This document shows, in pieces, positions 46,401 through 56,686 of a DNA stretch of 64,000 nucleotides. The DNA lies in the NCBI GenBank assembly GCA_039707655.1, contig CM077676.1, positions 455,566,379 to 455,630,378 of the forward strand, read 5' to 3'. A program made the translations under genes and the position numbers. Below the pieces are notes generated by a model that saw only the letters and a list, made by a program, of their open reading frames with translations, was not told where the DNA came from and did no database searches. Positions within the stretch are counted from its first letter, which is position 1. Each line of letters begins with the position of its first letter. This DNA is from Elymus sibiricus (lineage: Eukaryota; Streptophyta; Magnoliopsida; Poales; Poaceae).

Positions 46401-47608
46401 TATTTCAATTCAAAATGTGATACTGTCCCACCTGTTTCAAACATTTTGTCCATAGTGAAATATTTGTTAAAAGAAACCCCTTCGTCTATTATATTTCTTG
46501 TGTTACTGGTTTAATTGCCCAATTACCAATCTTGCTATAAGCTGATTGATCCCCATTTTCTTTGCACCAAGTTGCCATAATCTTGTACTACTTTAGTCCC
46601 AAATAGACTATGCTTTATAAAGCGTGCATTCAAATTTCATTATCATTGACAACTAGTATTTATGTTAGTTATGCAGAATTGTTATCATTGCATTTTTCAT
46701 AAAACTAGTTTCACAATATAATCTTGTATAATGTTTTACTCAAGTATTTTGTACAAAAGTAACAACAAAGTTTCATCTATTTTGGAATTGGGGGGTGTTG
46801 AGGATTTGGTTATTCGAGTGCTGCTTCCACTTTTCTACTTGTTCAAATTAGTCTAGTCACTTGGAAAGTTTCAGAAGTTGGGATAAAAGTAGAAAGCTTT
46901 TATAGATCCATATGGTAGAAGTTTGGTCTGATGTCATTAATCAGTACAGTATATCTTAGCTGATCAAGTTTGGATATAATAGTATGATTGATTCATACTC
47001 CCTCCGTCCCAAAATATAAGATCTTACATATTGGATGTAATAAGATCTTATATTATGGGACGGAGGGAGTAGTTTGTTGGTACTCTTGCTATGTTCAAAT
47101 GTGAGCCATCTTCTACCCAGTGGCACAATACATTTCTTGTAAGCATGACACATTCAAGATTCATTACTTATTAATTATAATGTTCTCCTTGGTATATTGT
47201 TGTTTATTTTAATGTTGTTCCTTGCAAAAAAATCTACTGGTTTCGTTTGGGTGTCAGCATATTGCCACAACTGCTTGATTGAAAGCTTTGTACCTAATTG
47301 TTATGTTTTCTATGTACCATATGTGATGTTTTTTTGGCCTTACAGTCTTGCCTAGCCCTTTTGACCTTTTTCTTTTATTTGTACATATAGGCAGAAGGAG
47401 CAATTTTGGCCCTGAACTGCAGTGGCATGCTTCTTGGCTCGCTTCCTGTCAGGCAAGCACTTGCTTTTTATACATGTTTTGAATCATTGTTACTTGTAAA
47501 GCTGATTTATGGCGATGTACTCAACTGTTTCCTTGTTCTGGACTGTGCAGGGTGAGCCCATCCAAGACCCCAGTCCGCCCCCGTTCGCCTCGTGCGATGT
47601 CGCACTGA
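40482..47608 (+). CDS. CID-like: PABP-interacting RNA-binding protein, CID8-13 type (PAM2 + two RRMs, 332 aa)
   Basis: Ten exons: 40482-40841, 41480-41590, 41696-41740, 42926-42998, 43084-43196, 43308-43367, 44135-44182, 44279-44347, 47391-47452 and 47551-47608 (999 nt). The frame is open throughout. Residues 50-63 form a PAM2 motif (KLNPSAEEFVPLS), which in this family binds the MLLE domain of poly(A)-binding protein. A basic stretch at 121-142 is nuclear-localisation-like. RRM1 starts near TVYVSDID (RNP1-type RFAFIEF at 187-193) and RRM2 near TVYCTNID (CIAFVEF at 285-291). The tail is SPSKTPVRPRSPRAMSH. Start: first ATG after a GC-rich leader. All introns are GT-AG except the last, which is GC-AG. 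The seventh intron pair is short, while the eighth (44348-47390) is 3 kb and holds TE pieces. The role is probably in mRNA translation or turnover; the gene looks intact. Confidence 0.93.
41181..41357. mobile_element. Small inverted-repeat element in intron 1 of the CID-type gene
   Basis: The ends are TGAAAAAAATAGCGTGCTA and its near complement finishing GCGCGCTATTTTTTTTCA. The interior carries six or more copies of TAGCGTGCTA/TAGCGCGCTA palindromic words. It resembles hAT-type MITEs with GCTATAGCGC subterminal motifs. The flanking 8-bp duplication was not clear. Confidence 0.55.
41655..41683 (+). repeat. C29 homopolymer beside the intron 2 acceptor
   Basis: A run of 29 cytosines ends 12 nt before the AG (41694-41695) of exon 3 of the CID-type gene, replacing most of the usual polypyrimidine tract. 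The length may be affected by sequencing error. Confidence 0.85.
42806..42830. repeat. hAT-like terminus in intron 3
   Basis: AAATTCCTGGATCTGCCCCTG reads on the minus strand as CAGGGGCAGATCCAGGAATT, a hAT-like end. The matching second end and an 8-bp duplication were not found. Confidence 0.35.
45270..45470. repeat. hAT-like remnant with a C22 run in intron 8
   Basis: AAGGTCTCTAGGTGGGGGCAA at the left and CCTAGCTCTGCCCTTGG at the right are imperfect inverted ends. Between them lies a run of 22 cytosines (45409-45430) followed by (AC)n. Confidence 0.35.
46998..47069. mobile_element. Stowaway MITE (72 bp) in intron 8 of the CID-type gene
   Basis: Near-perfect inverted repeats begin CTCCCTCCGTCCCAAAATAT and meet in a centre of about 15 bp. 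TA duplications flank it (46996-46997, 47070-47071). It can form a hairpin in the pre-mRNA, about 320 nt upstream of exon 9. Confidence 0.93.
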
Positions 47609-48128
47609 GTCTGTCTCTCGTCTGAAGCCGGCGTCCAGGGCAGCAATTCCGGGCAACAAACCCCTAGTCGTGGCCTTAGAGACTGTTGCGTCGCGGATCA
47701 GTAACTGTCATTGAAGAGAGTGAGTGTTACCGTTTTGGTTATCTAGGCTAGAAGAAGGCCCTTCCTTGCTGATCAGATGAGAGACCCATCTGTATGTTCT
47801 TCGCTGGGAGCTCTATTTTTACTTCTTCTTTTTTTTTGCTATATCCTTATTAATCCGTTTGTTAATTATGGATGGATGCTGTAGCTGCCTTCGACAGGCA
47901 CTGGAACAATAATGTCTATAACTTGTCCTATTTCGACTTGATTCTCACTGATTTTGATGTGCGTGTAGCATAAGATTGCTGCACTACGCGTGATATGAAG
48001 GGTATCTTTTGGGGGTATTTGACAGGGGCATGTGGCTGCGTGTGGCCGTTAGAAGCAGGGCCTACCGCTTCTCACAAATAGAAATAATACTTTAGTGCAA
48101 GCTGTAAGTATAGAAAAAAGAAAAATGT

Positions 48129-48166
48129 ACTCCCTTCGTTCCAAAATTAGTGTCGTGATAGGATTT
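48129..48166. repeat. Half of a Stowaway-type MITE
   Basis: TACTCCCTTCGTTCCAAAAT resembles one Stowaway terminal repeat; no matching right end follows. It lies about 520 bp downstream of the CID-type stop codon. Confidence 0.4.
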
Positions 48167-48612
48167 TCAAATCGATGGAAGAGGAACCAGAACACCTTGT
48201 CCCCCCGTGCACCTCCTTGACCCGCCTTGGACAAGGAGGAGCCCAGCTAAGAGTCAACTCAGTGAACAACTAAGCAACAAAATTCCTATTTAGGCCTAAT
48301 ACAAACTGAGCTCTCCAGTTCATAACCATGATCATAATCTTCATTACAAAATCCAGCTCACTCGATCTCTACCCAAACCTCAAACTAAAAATAGTTTGCT
48401 CAAGCCCCAGCAAACTACCACTATTACAGGAGTTAACAGAAAACCCCAAACGGTGGCGCGAAGGCAATCAGCAAAGGCCAGAAAAAACCACATGAATCGA
48501 ATCCTCTTCTTTAGGATGCTTTTGCTGGTATTCCAATGTGGTTCTGCCTACATGCACCGCCTTCCCAACTGCTTTCTTACAAGACATCTGTCCAGCCACC
48601 CTTTGCAGTGAG

Positions 48613-49760
48613 TCAATCTGGTTCCAGTGCAAAAGGTGTTTTCAGCTTCATCCATATCCAGGCCTGAAATTCCGTTACTGCTCCATTTAGCAGATCCTGG
48701 AAAGGCTTTGTCCAATCCCTCAGGATCATCCCCATCACTTGTTTCATGGACATCCAAATAACCCTATTAAATACGATGGAGTTCCTAAAATTCCATAGCC
48801 CCCACAACACTGCATAAGTGACTACATTAAGATGAAGATATTTCTTATTGCAAAGCCACGGTTTCGCAAGTGACTCAAAATCAACAATCTGAACATGAAA
48901 CATGGACTCAATCACATTACAGAATTGCCTAGCTACAATGCATTCAAAGAATAGATGATAAATTGTCTCTATTTCCTTGCAATGCACACATTCTAGTGGC
49001 TTAGTCATCGCTCTCTTTCTTAGATTGTCACAAGTCATAATTTTATTTTGAGAAAAAAGCCACATAAAAACCCTGAACTTTTGGGGGGGGCCTTAATACT
49101 CCACACAACTAGTAGGTATAAAGGCTGCACCCCCCTAAAATTAACAATAGCATATAAAGACTTAGAAGAATAACCCCCCTTGGTATCATATTGCCAAAGC
49201 AGAGAGTCATCATCATCACTAAATTGAGTATTAACCAGATCCAACCATTGGATCATCAAATCATCAGGGAAAACTCTCCTAAATGTATATTTAAGCTCAG
49301 TCCCATCCCATAGTTCAACAATAATTTTATTCTTCTCATGAACTAAGTAATACAAATCCCAGCATTGGGTAGCTAAAGGAGCATTTCCATGCCAGGTATC
49401 TTCCCAAAATCTCACCATCCTCCCATTACCTACATGCCATTTATATCCTAACTTCGCAGCTTGTAAAGCCCACTGAAAGCTTTTCCAAAACTGAGAAGGG
49501 TGACTATCCTGACAGCAAAGGATATTCGGATTCCTGGTATTATACTTACTATCCACTATTCTCTTCCACAGAGAGCCCTCTCCTGCTATGTATCTCTTAA
49601 CCCAAGACCCAATCAGACATATATTCATGTACTGCAAATTTAGAACCCACATACCACCATATTATTTCCTCATACAGATAGAGGGCCAATTGGCCAGGTG
49701 AATTTTATGTGCCCCTTCACTATCACTCCACAGAACAAATTTCCATATGAGTGTTAATCA
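48613..49760 (-). pseudogene. LINE reverse-transcriptase C-terminal fragment with zinc-binding domain
   Basis: On the minus strand, from about 49760: a decayed RT C-terminus (INLQ/LNLQYMNICLIGSWVKR), FWEDTWHGNAPLATQ, then a reverse-transcriptase zinc-binding domain (CVHCKEIETIYHLFFECIVA, followed by LWGLWNFRNSIVFN). Two frames are needed: 49652-49035 and 49065-48613. The shift lies near 49040-49095, beside a G-run. A stop at about 49658 interrupts the upstream part. It is an L1-type non-LTR relic without promoter, endonuclease or clear poly(A) tail. Confidence 0.8.
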
Positions 49761-50305
49761 GGTTAATAACCCATTTGGAAAATTAGAAAGAAGGTACAAA
49801 TGAATACTAGCGGAATGAGTTTAATTTGAATGATCTACTTTGATCTAAAGAATGTGTGCGCTCCAATTTGGACGGTCTGATTGAACTTCTGTATTAAAAT
49901 TCCCCTTTCTTCTTCCGGAGCCTTGAATTTAAGTCGCTACTGCAGACTCTAGTGGCTGGTCATTATTTCTAGAACTTTAACATGTGTAGCGCCTAACCAT
50001 GGTACGAATGCTCTCGTCATCTTTGAACCTTCAAGCACCCTCCACACTTGTCTAACCACCAGTGTCCTGGTTCTATCGCGGTGTTCTTGCCGCACGCCAC
50101 GCTGCTATTACCGCGCGAGTCTTCGTTGTACCAGCCGAGTACCCTAGATTACAAATCCACACCCCCTATAGAGAGCCATTGATCACATCTGATCGATGCT
50201 TAGTCTGCACTTCCCCCGGATCACTAAGCTACACCCCAGACCATGTGTGATGGTAGAAGGATCGAAGCTTGTCATTATCGATTTTAAGTTCCAACTTCTC
50301 TGCTT
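49761..50305. other. Intergenic, nothing recognised
   Basis: Mixed-composition sequence between two opposite LINE relics. No frame with a family signature and no repeat boundaries could be placed. Confidence 0.3.
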
Positions 50306-50309
50306 TTAG

Positions 50310-52278
50310 GACATGTCTGGCCCCGAGATCAACTTCGTGAAGAGCGAAGGGATGGTCATGGGCTACCCGCTTGAAGAGCAACAACGGATTGCAGACAATC
50401 TCAACTACATTCTGTCCTGCTTCCCGATCACCTACCTAGGGGTGCCTGCGAGTCACACTAGGATCCGGATTAAGGACCTTGATACACTAGTAGAGCAAAT
50501 CAAGGCTAAGGCGGAGCCTTGGCGCGACAGGTTTACCTCCAAGGGGAGTAAAACCATGCTAATTAAAACTCCCGCCAATCTAGTCTCCCATGTATATGAT
50601 GGCGATGTACATCCTCCCTAGGGTGTCCATGGATCCTTTGAGAAGGAGGTATCTCACTCCATCTGGCAGGGAGCCAACACCCTTCAAAAATACCACATGG
50701 TGAAATGGGCGGATATCTGCAATCCCGAGGACCAGGGGGTCTTGGTATTCTTGACTCTCGTCCTATGAATGTTGCTCTAATGTTGAAAATGGGTGTGGAG
50801 GATCTTGAGGGATGAAGGAGGATATGGCTGCAACTAGTAAAGGCTACATATTTGTAGAACCGCCTCCTCCTAGCCTGTGACAATGAAGAGGGCTCCCAGT
50901 TTTGGAAGTCTCTCTAGCGGATTAAGCATGAGATCCATGTGGGTTCTAGCGTCTCCATAGGTGATGGAGAGGGTACTCAATTTTGGCTTGACTAGTGGCT
51001 TGGGAGGCTCCTGCTTAAGGAAGACTTCCCCTTGTTATTTGTGATCTACTCATACACATCGCTCATAGTGCCTTTGGCTATATGTAATCGAGTCGGAACA
51101 ACTCGTTCCGATGCACATTTGAACTAGAAGAAACTATGACATCTGGGAGTTGCAGGACGGGCTTCCGGCCTTGATTTCAGATCTCTAGACGGGGTGTCGT
51201 GCACCTCGGCCGCTCGGTGATCTTCTCTTCCAGGTTGGCCTATCGAAGTCTTTGTTAGTCGCTGACACTGTCCTACCTCTCACCTCTGCAAAAGGCCCCT
51301 TTGCCACTTAAAATCAAGATTTTCGTTTGACAACTTATCCTGAGTGCCTCCTTCGGGCATCAAGGTGGCCAAATGGGAATGGGCATGGTGAGGCCTTTGT
51401 ACCCTCTGTATTGTGCCTGAGTCCAGGCACACATTTTATTTTTATGCTCGGACGCTTCTTGTGGATCTGTGTTCGCGAGGCTGTCGGCCATGAGTCACAA
51501 GCCTCAGAATTGGGTAACTTCTTGGCGTTCCAGGCTTACTATACTGGAAGGAGGAGACGCCTCCTTTTGCCGGTCTTTGCCGCAGTGGCTCGAACCTTGT
51601 GTATGACTCGTAATAGTATGATTACATACGGTACTTTTGTGAAATGCTACTGACTCTGTGTTTAAATTATTGGATTTTATGCAACAGTAACGGTCGCTCT
51701 CTAGGTGGTAGGACATGAGCATACTGGTTGGCCGTCAGCTTTTCGTCACCTTTCTAGTCCTTGGTGTCTCGGCCACGTGGCGCCTGGTATCTTTGTTTTC
51801 AATTCATTTGGGCATGTTTGATATGTTGCCCTATATCTCAACGGACTATTCACTTTTTTGTACGTTTCATTTTAATTTAAGTTTGCATGATGTATGGACC
51901 TTGGTCTATGTTTCGTGTGTAAAATGGAGCCAATGCGTGTTTCAAGTGTTTCGAGGAGGGTGGGTTTCAGGTATTTCCTGAGTAGGCGAACTGAGTCTAG
52001 CTTGGATGGTTAGGTTCTTTATGGTGAAACTAGCCCATAGGGTTTAAGTTCTAGACTTGGCACTGGTGCTCGTATTCTCCTTGATTTATTTCAAACTTCT
52101 CGGCAATGTTTGTTCAGTGGGAGTAGACATTCTCGTCGACTACTGTGGTGACTCCGTCAATCTTAAGATGATGTGCCGACTAAGTCTCTCGGAGGTGCTC
52201 ATAGGAGTAGGGTGTGTGTGTGCATTCATAGGCATGGGTGTATGTGCGTTTGTATAGCGTCTGTACTTTGTAAAAAAA
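50310..52278 (+). pseudogene. LINE relic: RT C-terminus to 3' tail
   Basis: Plus strand. 50313-50621 reads INFVKSEGMVMGYPLEEQQ and PITYLGVPASHTRIRIKDL, the thumb-side end of an L1-type reverse transcriptase. It continues with shifts and stops through WQGANTLQKYHMVKW and DQGGLGI-type residues (about 50660-50760). Later sequence is a non-coding tail with CTCGGAGGTGCTCATAGG and (GT)n-like sequence, ending in an A-run at 52271-52278. Several stops make it inactive. Confidence 0.75.
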
Positions 52279-52361
52279 GGTATTTCGTGTTTTTTCTATA
52301 AAGGATGGATTTTATTTACTCAAAATGAATCATCAAGGGGATACGAACACATTAAGTAATA

Positions 52362-52859
52362 GTAGTAGATGCAAAATCATTTCGGTCTACTTGTCACGGA
52401 CGTAATGCCTATATACATGATCATTGCCGTGAATAACGGCATAACTATGCGCTTTTCTATCAATTGCCCAACAGTAATTTGTCTACTCACCGTATGTTAT
52501 TATTATGAGAGAGATGCCTCTAGTAAAAACTATGGCCCCCAGGTCTATTTTAATCATATTACAAAAACCAAAAATACCTTGCTGCAATTTTCTTTCTTTT
52601 ATTTTACTTTGCAATTTATCTGTCTACCTATACCAGATTTAATACTTGCAATTAATGAGTACAATGGGATTGACGACCCTCTTGCCCGCGTTGGGTGCAA
52701 GTATCCGCTCTTGTGTGTGCAGGTACTGTTGACGGGCGTTTGCGTGGTTCTCCTTTTGGTTCGATAACCTTGGTTCTCTACTGAGGGAAATAGTATCCGC
52801 TACTATATTGCTTTACCCTTTCTCTTTGGGAAAAATCCCAATGCAGCTCACAAGTAGCA
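52362..52859 (+). repeat. LTR fragment, plus orientation (B/C-related)
   Basis: The 3' portion of an LTR related to elements B and C: TCAATTGCCCAACAGTAATT, TATGGCCCCCAGGTC, and the end ...CTCACAAGTAGCA at 52859. No leader with a primer-binding segment follows. It forms an inverted pair with 53038-53396. Confidence 0.75.
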
Positions 52860-53037
52860 AGGAGCCACAACTATCCCGCCACAGCTGCACACCCTCCTCG
52901 TGTACTACCATTGTGAAAGGCAGCGGTCACACGACGCGACCTCCTCCTTGTTTGGGGGCTCGAAAGCCCTCACCAAGGCGGAGCTGTGCCGATAGCGCCA
53001 CTCGGCCTCATTTGCCAAGATCTAGGTGGTGCTTCCC

Positions 53038-53396
53038 GCTACTTGTAAACTGCGTTGGGTTTTTCCCCGAAGAGGAGGGGTGAAGCAGTATTGTAGAGAT
53101 AAGTATTTCCCTCAATGAGAACCAAGATTATCAAACCAATAGGAGAACCACGCAAACTCTCGTCGTCAGACATACACACACAAAAGCAAATACTTGCACC
53201 CAACGCGGGCAAGAGGGTTGTCAATCCCCTTGAACTTGTTATTTGCAAGGATTAATTCTGATAGTGATAGACAGATAAAAAGAAAAGTAAAACAAAAATA
53301 AATAAATTGCAGCAAATTATTTTTGGTTTTAGTAATATGATAAAAAGTAGACCCGGGGGCCATAGTTTTCACTATAGGCTTCTCTCTTGAAGTTTG
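53038..53396 (-). repeat. LTR fragment, minus orientation (B/C-related)
   Basis: It starts CGCTACTTGTAAACTGCG and runs to AGACCCGGGGGCC and beyond, a diverged copy of the LTR ends of the family. It is the inverted partner of 52505-52859, separated by a 178-bp spacer. Confidence 0.75.
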
Positions 53397-53645
53397 TTTA
53401 GTTAAACATTTCACATAATGGTATAATAGTTGATTAATAACTTGGCATGCACTTTGAAAAGGTTTAAAAAATGTTATCTTTGAATTAGCAATGTGTTATA
53501 GAGCACCCAAAATATTCATCGATAAGCTTATTTGATTGGTTGATTGCCAACAATGAGCTAATTAAAATAATTATGTACAAAATCATGCCATTGCAAATGG
53601 TTAATCCTCTCTAATCATTGTGGTTGTAATTTCTTAATATAGTTT
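53397..53645. other. AT-rich intergenic stretch
   Basis: No gene or repeat boundary is recognised. Confidence 0.3.
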
Positions 53646-53657
53646 GTACCAGCTTAT

Positions 53658-54439
53658 TTGTTTTTAATTTTTTTTTGAAAAGGAGGATATATCCCCGGCC
53701 TCTGCATCTGGGCGATGCATGCAGCCATTTTATTAATTATTCACAAAGACCTTACAAAGTAATACATCAGTAAGCCTGAAGCCACCATCTTGACAACACA
53801 TGTCGCTACTCCTATCCCCTTGATGAAGGGATGCCGAATGTCCGAGCCTAATACCAAACAGACATCGCACCAAAGCCTAACATCTAAAGCCGGATGCCCC
53901 AGCCCAGCCACATACCGGGACTAGGTCACACACCGGTCCGGCGCACTCTGAGAGGCCGCCACCGCCGTCTTCCATCGATCCATCTTCAGAGCAGGTACTG
54001 ACGCATCGACCTTGCCAGGCCTGCTGTCGACGCCGCCACGACGCCAGACAGCGCCACCTCCCTGCGCGCGTCCATCGTCACGCATCTAACGCTGAGACCC
54101 CGCTGCGCCACGCCGCCGAGACCAGTCGTCGATGACGCGGTAGAAATCACGCCGCTCCACCTGCCAGCCTCCACCCACCGTCGTCGCTCAAGCCCTTGTC
54201 ACCCGGAGCCCACCGCCTACAGCAACCCTTTCCCGCAAACCCAAGCCTCCCAAGACGGCGCCTCCAAGGAGGGTAAGACGCGCATGGCGCCTTCGCCGCC
54301 CAATCCAAGGCGGATTTTGGACTTTCGTCCGGGAGGGGGATCGGGTGTGGATAGGAGGGACCTCGACTGTGCCTTCAAGGAGGAAAACGACACCGAGAGA
54401 CGTCGCCACTGCCAGGCCAACCGACCAAAGTTTCCTCCG
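53658..54439 (-). mobile_element. 5'-truncated LINE-type retroposon with 12-bp target duplication
   Basis: Exact duplications GTACCAGCTTAT lie at 53646-53657 and 54440-54451. On the minus strand the 782-bp insert ends in TTAATAAAATGGCTGCATGC and then CCTTTTCAAAAAAAAAA with a poly(A)-like tail next to the left duplication. The body is GC-rich without an intact frame; no reverse transcriptase remains. The poly(A) tail and long duplication show target-primed reverse transcription. Confidence 0.88.
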
Positions 54440-54489
54440 GTACCAGCTTATAAATGACAACCAATTTATTACATTATTACCTATGTTCT

Positions 54490-54745
54490 TCTGAGAGATC
54501 ACCGAGGTTGTACATCACGGAGCACCACTCATTCCCTCTGAAAAAGAACATATCCATTTCTCTCGAGGTTACCTGCGGGTTGGAGTACATCCAATCTGAG
54601 GGAGTTGTCCATCGTGACAATAAGTTTGAGAGTATCCTCTTTGATGAGAATTTTAAGGTGAAGAGATTGTCGATTTTGGCATTGTCTGCAAAGAGATGTT
54701 ATATGGTTCACTAGTGGAGGATGAGGGCACGTACTATTAAATGAC
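54490..54745 (+). pseudogene. Protein-kinase fragment, Raf-like MAP3K type
   Basis: A plus-strand frame reads LYITEHHSFPLKKNISISL, then GLEYIQSEGVVHRDNKFES and ILFDENFKVK, matching kinase subdomains VIa-VIb. The catalytic loop is HRDNKFES where kinases have HRDLKPEN. After VK the frame shifts: the next frame gives IVDFGIVCKEMLYGSLVEDE and GTY, that is, the DFG region and activation segment, and then stops. The resemblance is to plant Raf-like MAP3K/ATN1-type kinases. With no N-lobe, no C-lobe, a frameshift and altered catalytic residues it cannot be active. Confidence 0.8.
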
Positions 54746-55198
54746 TTGTGAGATATATTCTGACCAAGACTCGCATTTTAACACGACCTTGTACAAGTCT
54801 TCAACGGTTCTGCATGAGATAGAAGCTTGTGTCTTATTTTTGTATTGGACAATGTTAAAATATAATCTACTGCTAGTACTAGAATTCACTTCTAAAATAT
54901 ATATCGGCATAATATTCTTGGACGTATCAGAGACATGTGATGTCCACATGATCAAATGTTTTACGTTCTTGCAGAATTTCATCTACAAACAGTGGCGGAG
55001 CTAGCGAATTGCCAAAGCCTGGGCACGCCATAAGTGAAAAGTTCGTTTTCCTCTACCAAAAACCACAACGTCATGTATAGTATACGCACTACTAAATAAC
55101 TCATTAAACAGTACACACACAATCAAACCTCTCGATGTAACTACAAAATTGCAATCTCCAATGTTCATCCATGTACACACAAGAGAATCTATGTGATA

Positions 55199-55223
55199 CT
55201 CCCTCCGTTCTTTACAGAGGGAG
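55199..55223. repeat. Minimal Stowaway relic (25 bp)
   Basis: CTCCCTCCGTTC then TTTACAGAGGGAG: two short inverted ends with almost no centre, flanked by TA on both sides (55197-55198, 55224-55225). Confidence 0.65.
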
Positions 55224-55378
55224 TACAAGATACATTAGTAAATTATATAAATTTCATTGAAATTAAACACACTGAAGAGAATGAACCATATAAATAATGT
55301 GCTAACTGGACCTAGACAAATGTCCTTTCCAAAACTTTATGACTTGAAACTGTTGAATAGTTGAATAGTAAACCCCGC

Positions 55379-55809
55379 CCCGGTGGTGCGTCTAGCATCG
55401 TCGGAGGGCGTGTGGAGGTGTGTCTCCGGCGGATCTCACGGGATTCGGTCGGTGGTTGTCTTTGGTGGATCTGCTCGGATCCAGTCTTTGTTCGTCTTTG
55501 TTCTTGTGTCTTCAGGTTGGATCCTTCCGATCTAAACTTATCTTCATCGGCTACGGTTGCTGTTCTGGTGTGTTGGTCCCATGGGGCCTTAGCACGACGA
55601 CTTCCCGACTGTCTACTACAACAAGTTGTGCCCGGCTCCGGCGATGGAGGGGCGATGACGGCGGCGCGCCTTCGGCTCGCTTCAGTGCTTGTAGTCGTCG
55701 CTAGGTGGTCTACGAATATGGATGTAATTTTAATTATTTCTAGTGTTCGTTGTACTGCCATGATTGAAGATGAATAGATTGGAAGTTTCTCGCAAAAAAA
55801 AAAAGAAAA
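55379..55809 (+). mobile_element. 5'-truncated LINE with poly(A), nested in the hAT element
   Basis: Flanked by GAATAGTAAACCCCGC (55363-55378) and GAATAGTAACCCCGC (55810-55824), a target duplication differing by one base. On the plus strand it ends in an A-rich tail (55792-55809). The body is about 410 bp of GC-rich LINE 3' sequence with no intact frame. Confidence 0.85.
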
Positions 55810-56308
55810 GAATAGTAACCCCGCAAAAAAAATTGTTGAATAGTCCGCCTCCGAGTCGATTGATTCAGCTTCTGTCAAGTTGCACGGGCTGGACCGATTT
55901 TCCTTATGGAAAATTTTGACGACCAGCAGCTATGGGGCTATGGCCCATGTTAGGAATCAGTAAGTAAATGGCTGGCCCTATTGCCCCCTAGTTGCACCGA
56001 GCAAGGCCCAAAAGTCAAGCAAATGTCCAAAACAGGCCCAGTAAGGTCAGTTCGTTCTTTTCCAGCGTATTCTTACGATTTTACAGCGTATTTGGCCAAT
56101 TTTCTCGAATCTGACAGCTTGAACACATCGCCTGAGTTCTGATAAGCGGCGCCGTCCAGCCCGGGCACGTGCCCAGGGTGCCCTGACGGTAAAATCGCCC
56201 CTGTCTACAAATAACATTTGACGAGCCCTCAACAAAAGAAGAAGAAAATCACTGGTCAATCTTTTGTGCACTTTTTGAGTAAATGGTTTTTTTTGGTGAG
56301 AGATCCTC

Positions 56309-56450
56309 GAATGTTATTTGTGGATGAAATTTTGCAAGAACGTAAAACATTTGATCATGTTTGATGTCTCAAAATTTCAGAATTTTTGGATCACGTTTGA
56401 TATTATTTTTTCGTTTTTTTTGTTCACCTGGGTGTAGTACACCCCAGAGT
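56309..56450. repeat. Right arm of a fold-back element split by the hAT insertion
   Basis: 56315-56372 (GTTATTTGTGG...TTGATCATG) is the reverse complement of 54935-54989 joined to 56204-56216 (CATGATCAAATGTTTTACG...ACAAATAAC). The hAT element therefore landed inside the left arm of a pre-existing inverted-repeat element. The outer limits are uncertain. Confidence 0.6.
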
Positions 56451-56578
56451 AGAAAATCCACTCTCATGTGGTATCTAGTACCCATGGGGAACCTTTAGAA
56501 CATTTTCATGAAAGATGCGATATTCCGAAAATAATGATAGAAAAGGAGGACTTTGACTAACGTTGTGCATCAGAGGAG

Positions 56579-56686
56579 ATGAGGAGGGTGGCCGTGACGG
56601 CGAGGGCGGCCAAGCAGATGATCCTCGTGTTGGTCGTCTTCATAGCTGCCATGACCGCCGCTATCTTCTTCTTCTTCTTCGCTTGA
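56579..56686 (+). CDS. Small ORF, 35 aa, one predicted membrane helix
   Basis: ATG at 56579 to TGA at 56686. The N-terminus is basic (MRRVAVTARAAKQ), followed by a continuous hydrophobic segment (MILVLVVFIAAMTAAIF) and a run of five phenylalanines. GC content and codon choice (GTG, GCC, CTC) are gene-like, unlike the AT-rich flanks. It could be a micropeptide, the last exon of a gene whose other exons were lost, or chance. A CAG acceptor-like site precedes it (56569-56572). I do not recognise a family. Confidence 0.25.
   Translation: MRRVAVTARAAKQMILVLVVFIAAMTAAIFFFFFA

Larger units (their letters stand above)
54990..56203. mobile_element. Non-autonomous hAT element (1214 bp) with nested insertions
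   Basis: The ends are CAGTGGCGGAGCTAG at the left and TAAAATCGCCCCTG at the right. An exact 8-bp duplication TCTACAAA flanks it (54982-54989 and 56204-56211), diagnostic of hAT. It has no transposase. Inside lie a LINE insertion (55379-55809) and a 25-bp Stowaway relic (55199-55223). Confidence 0.9.
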
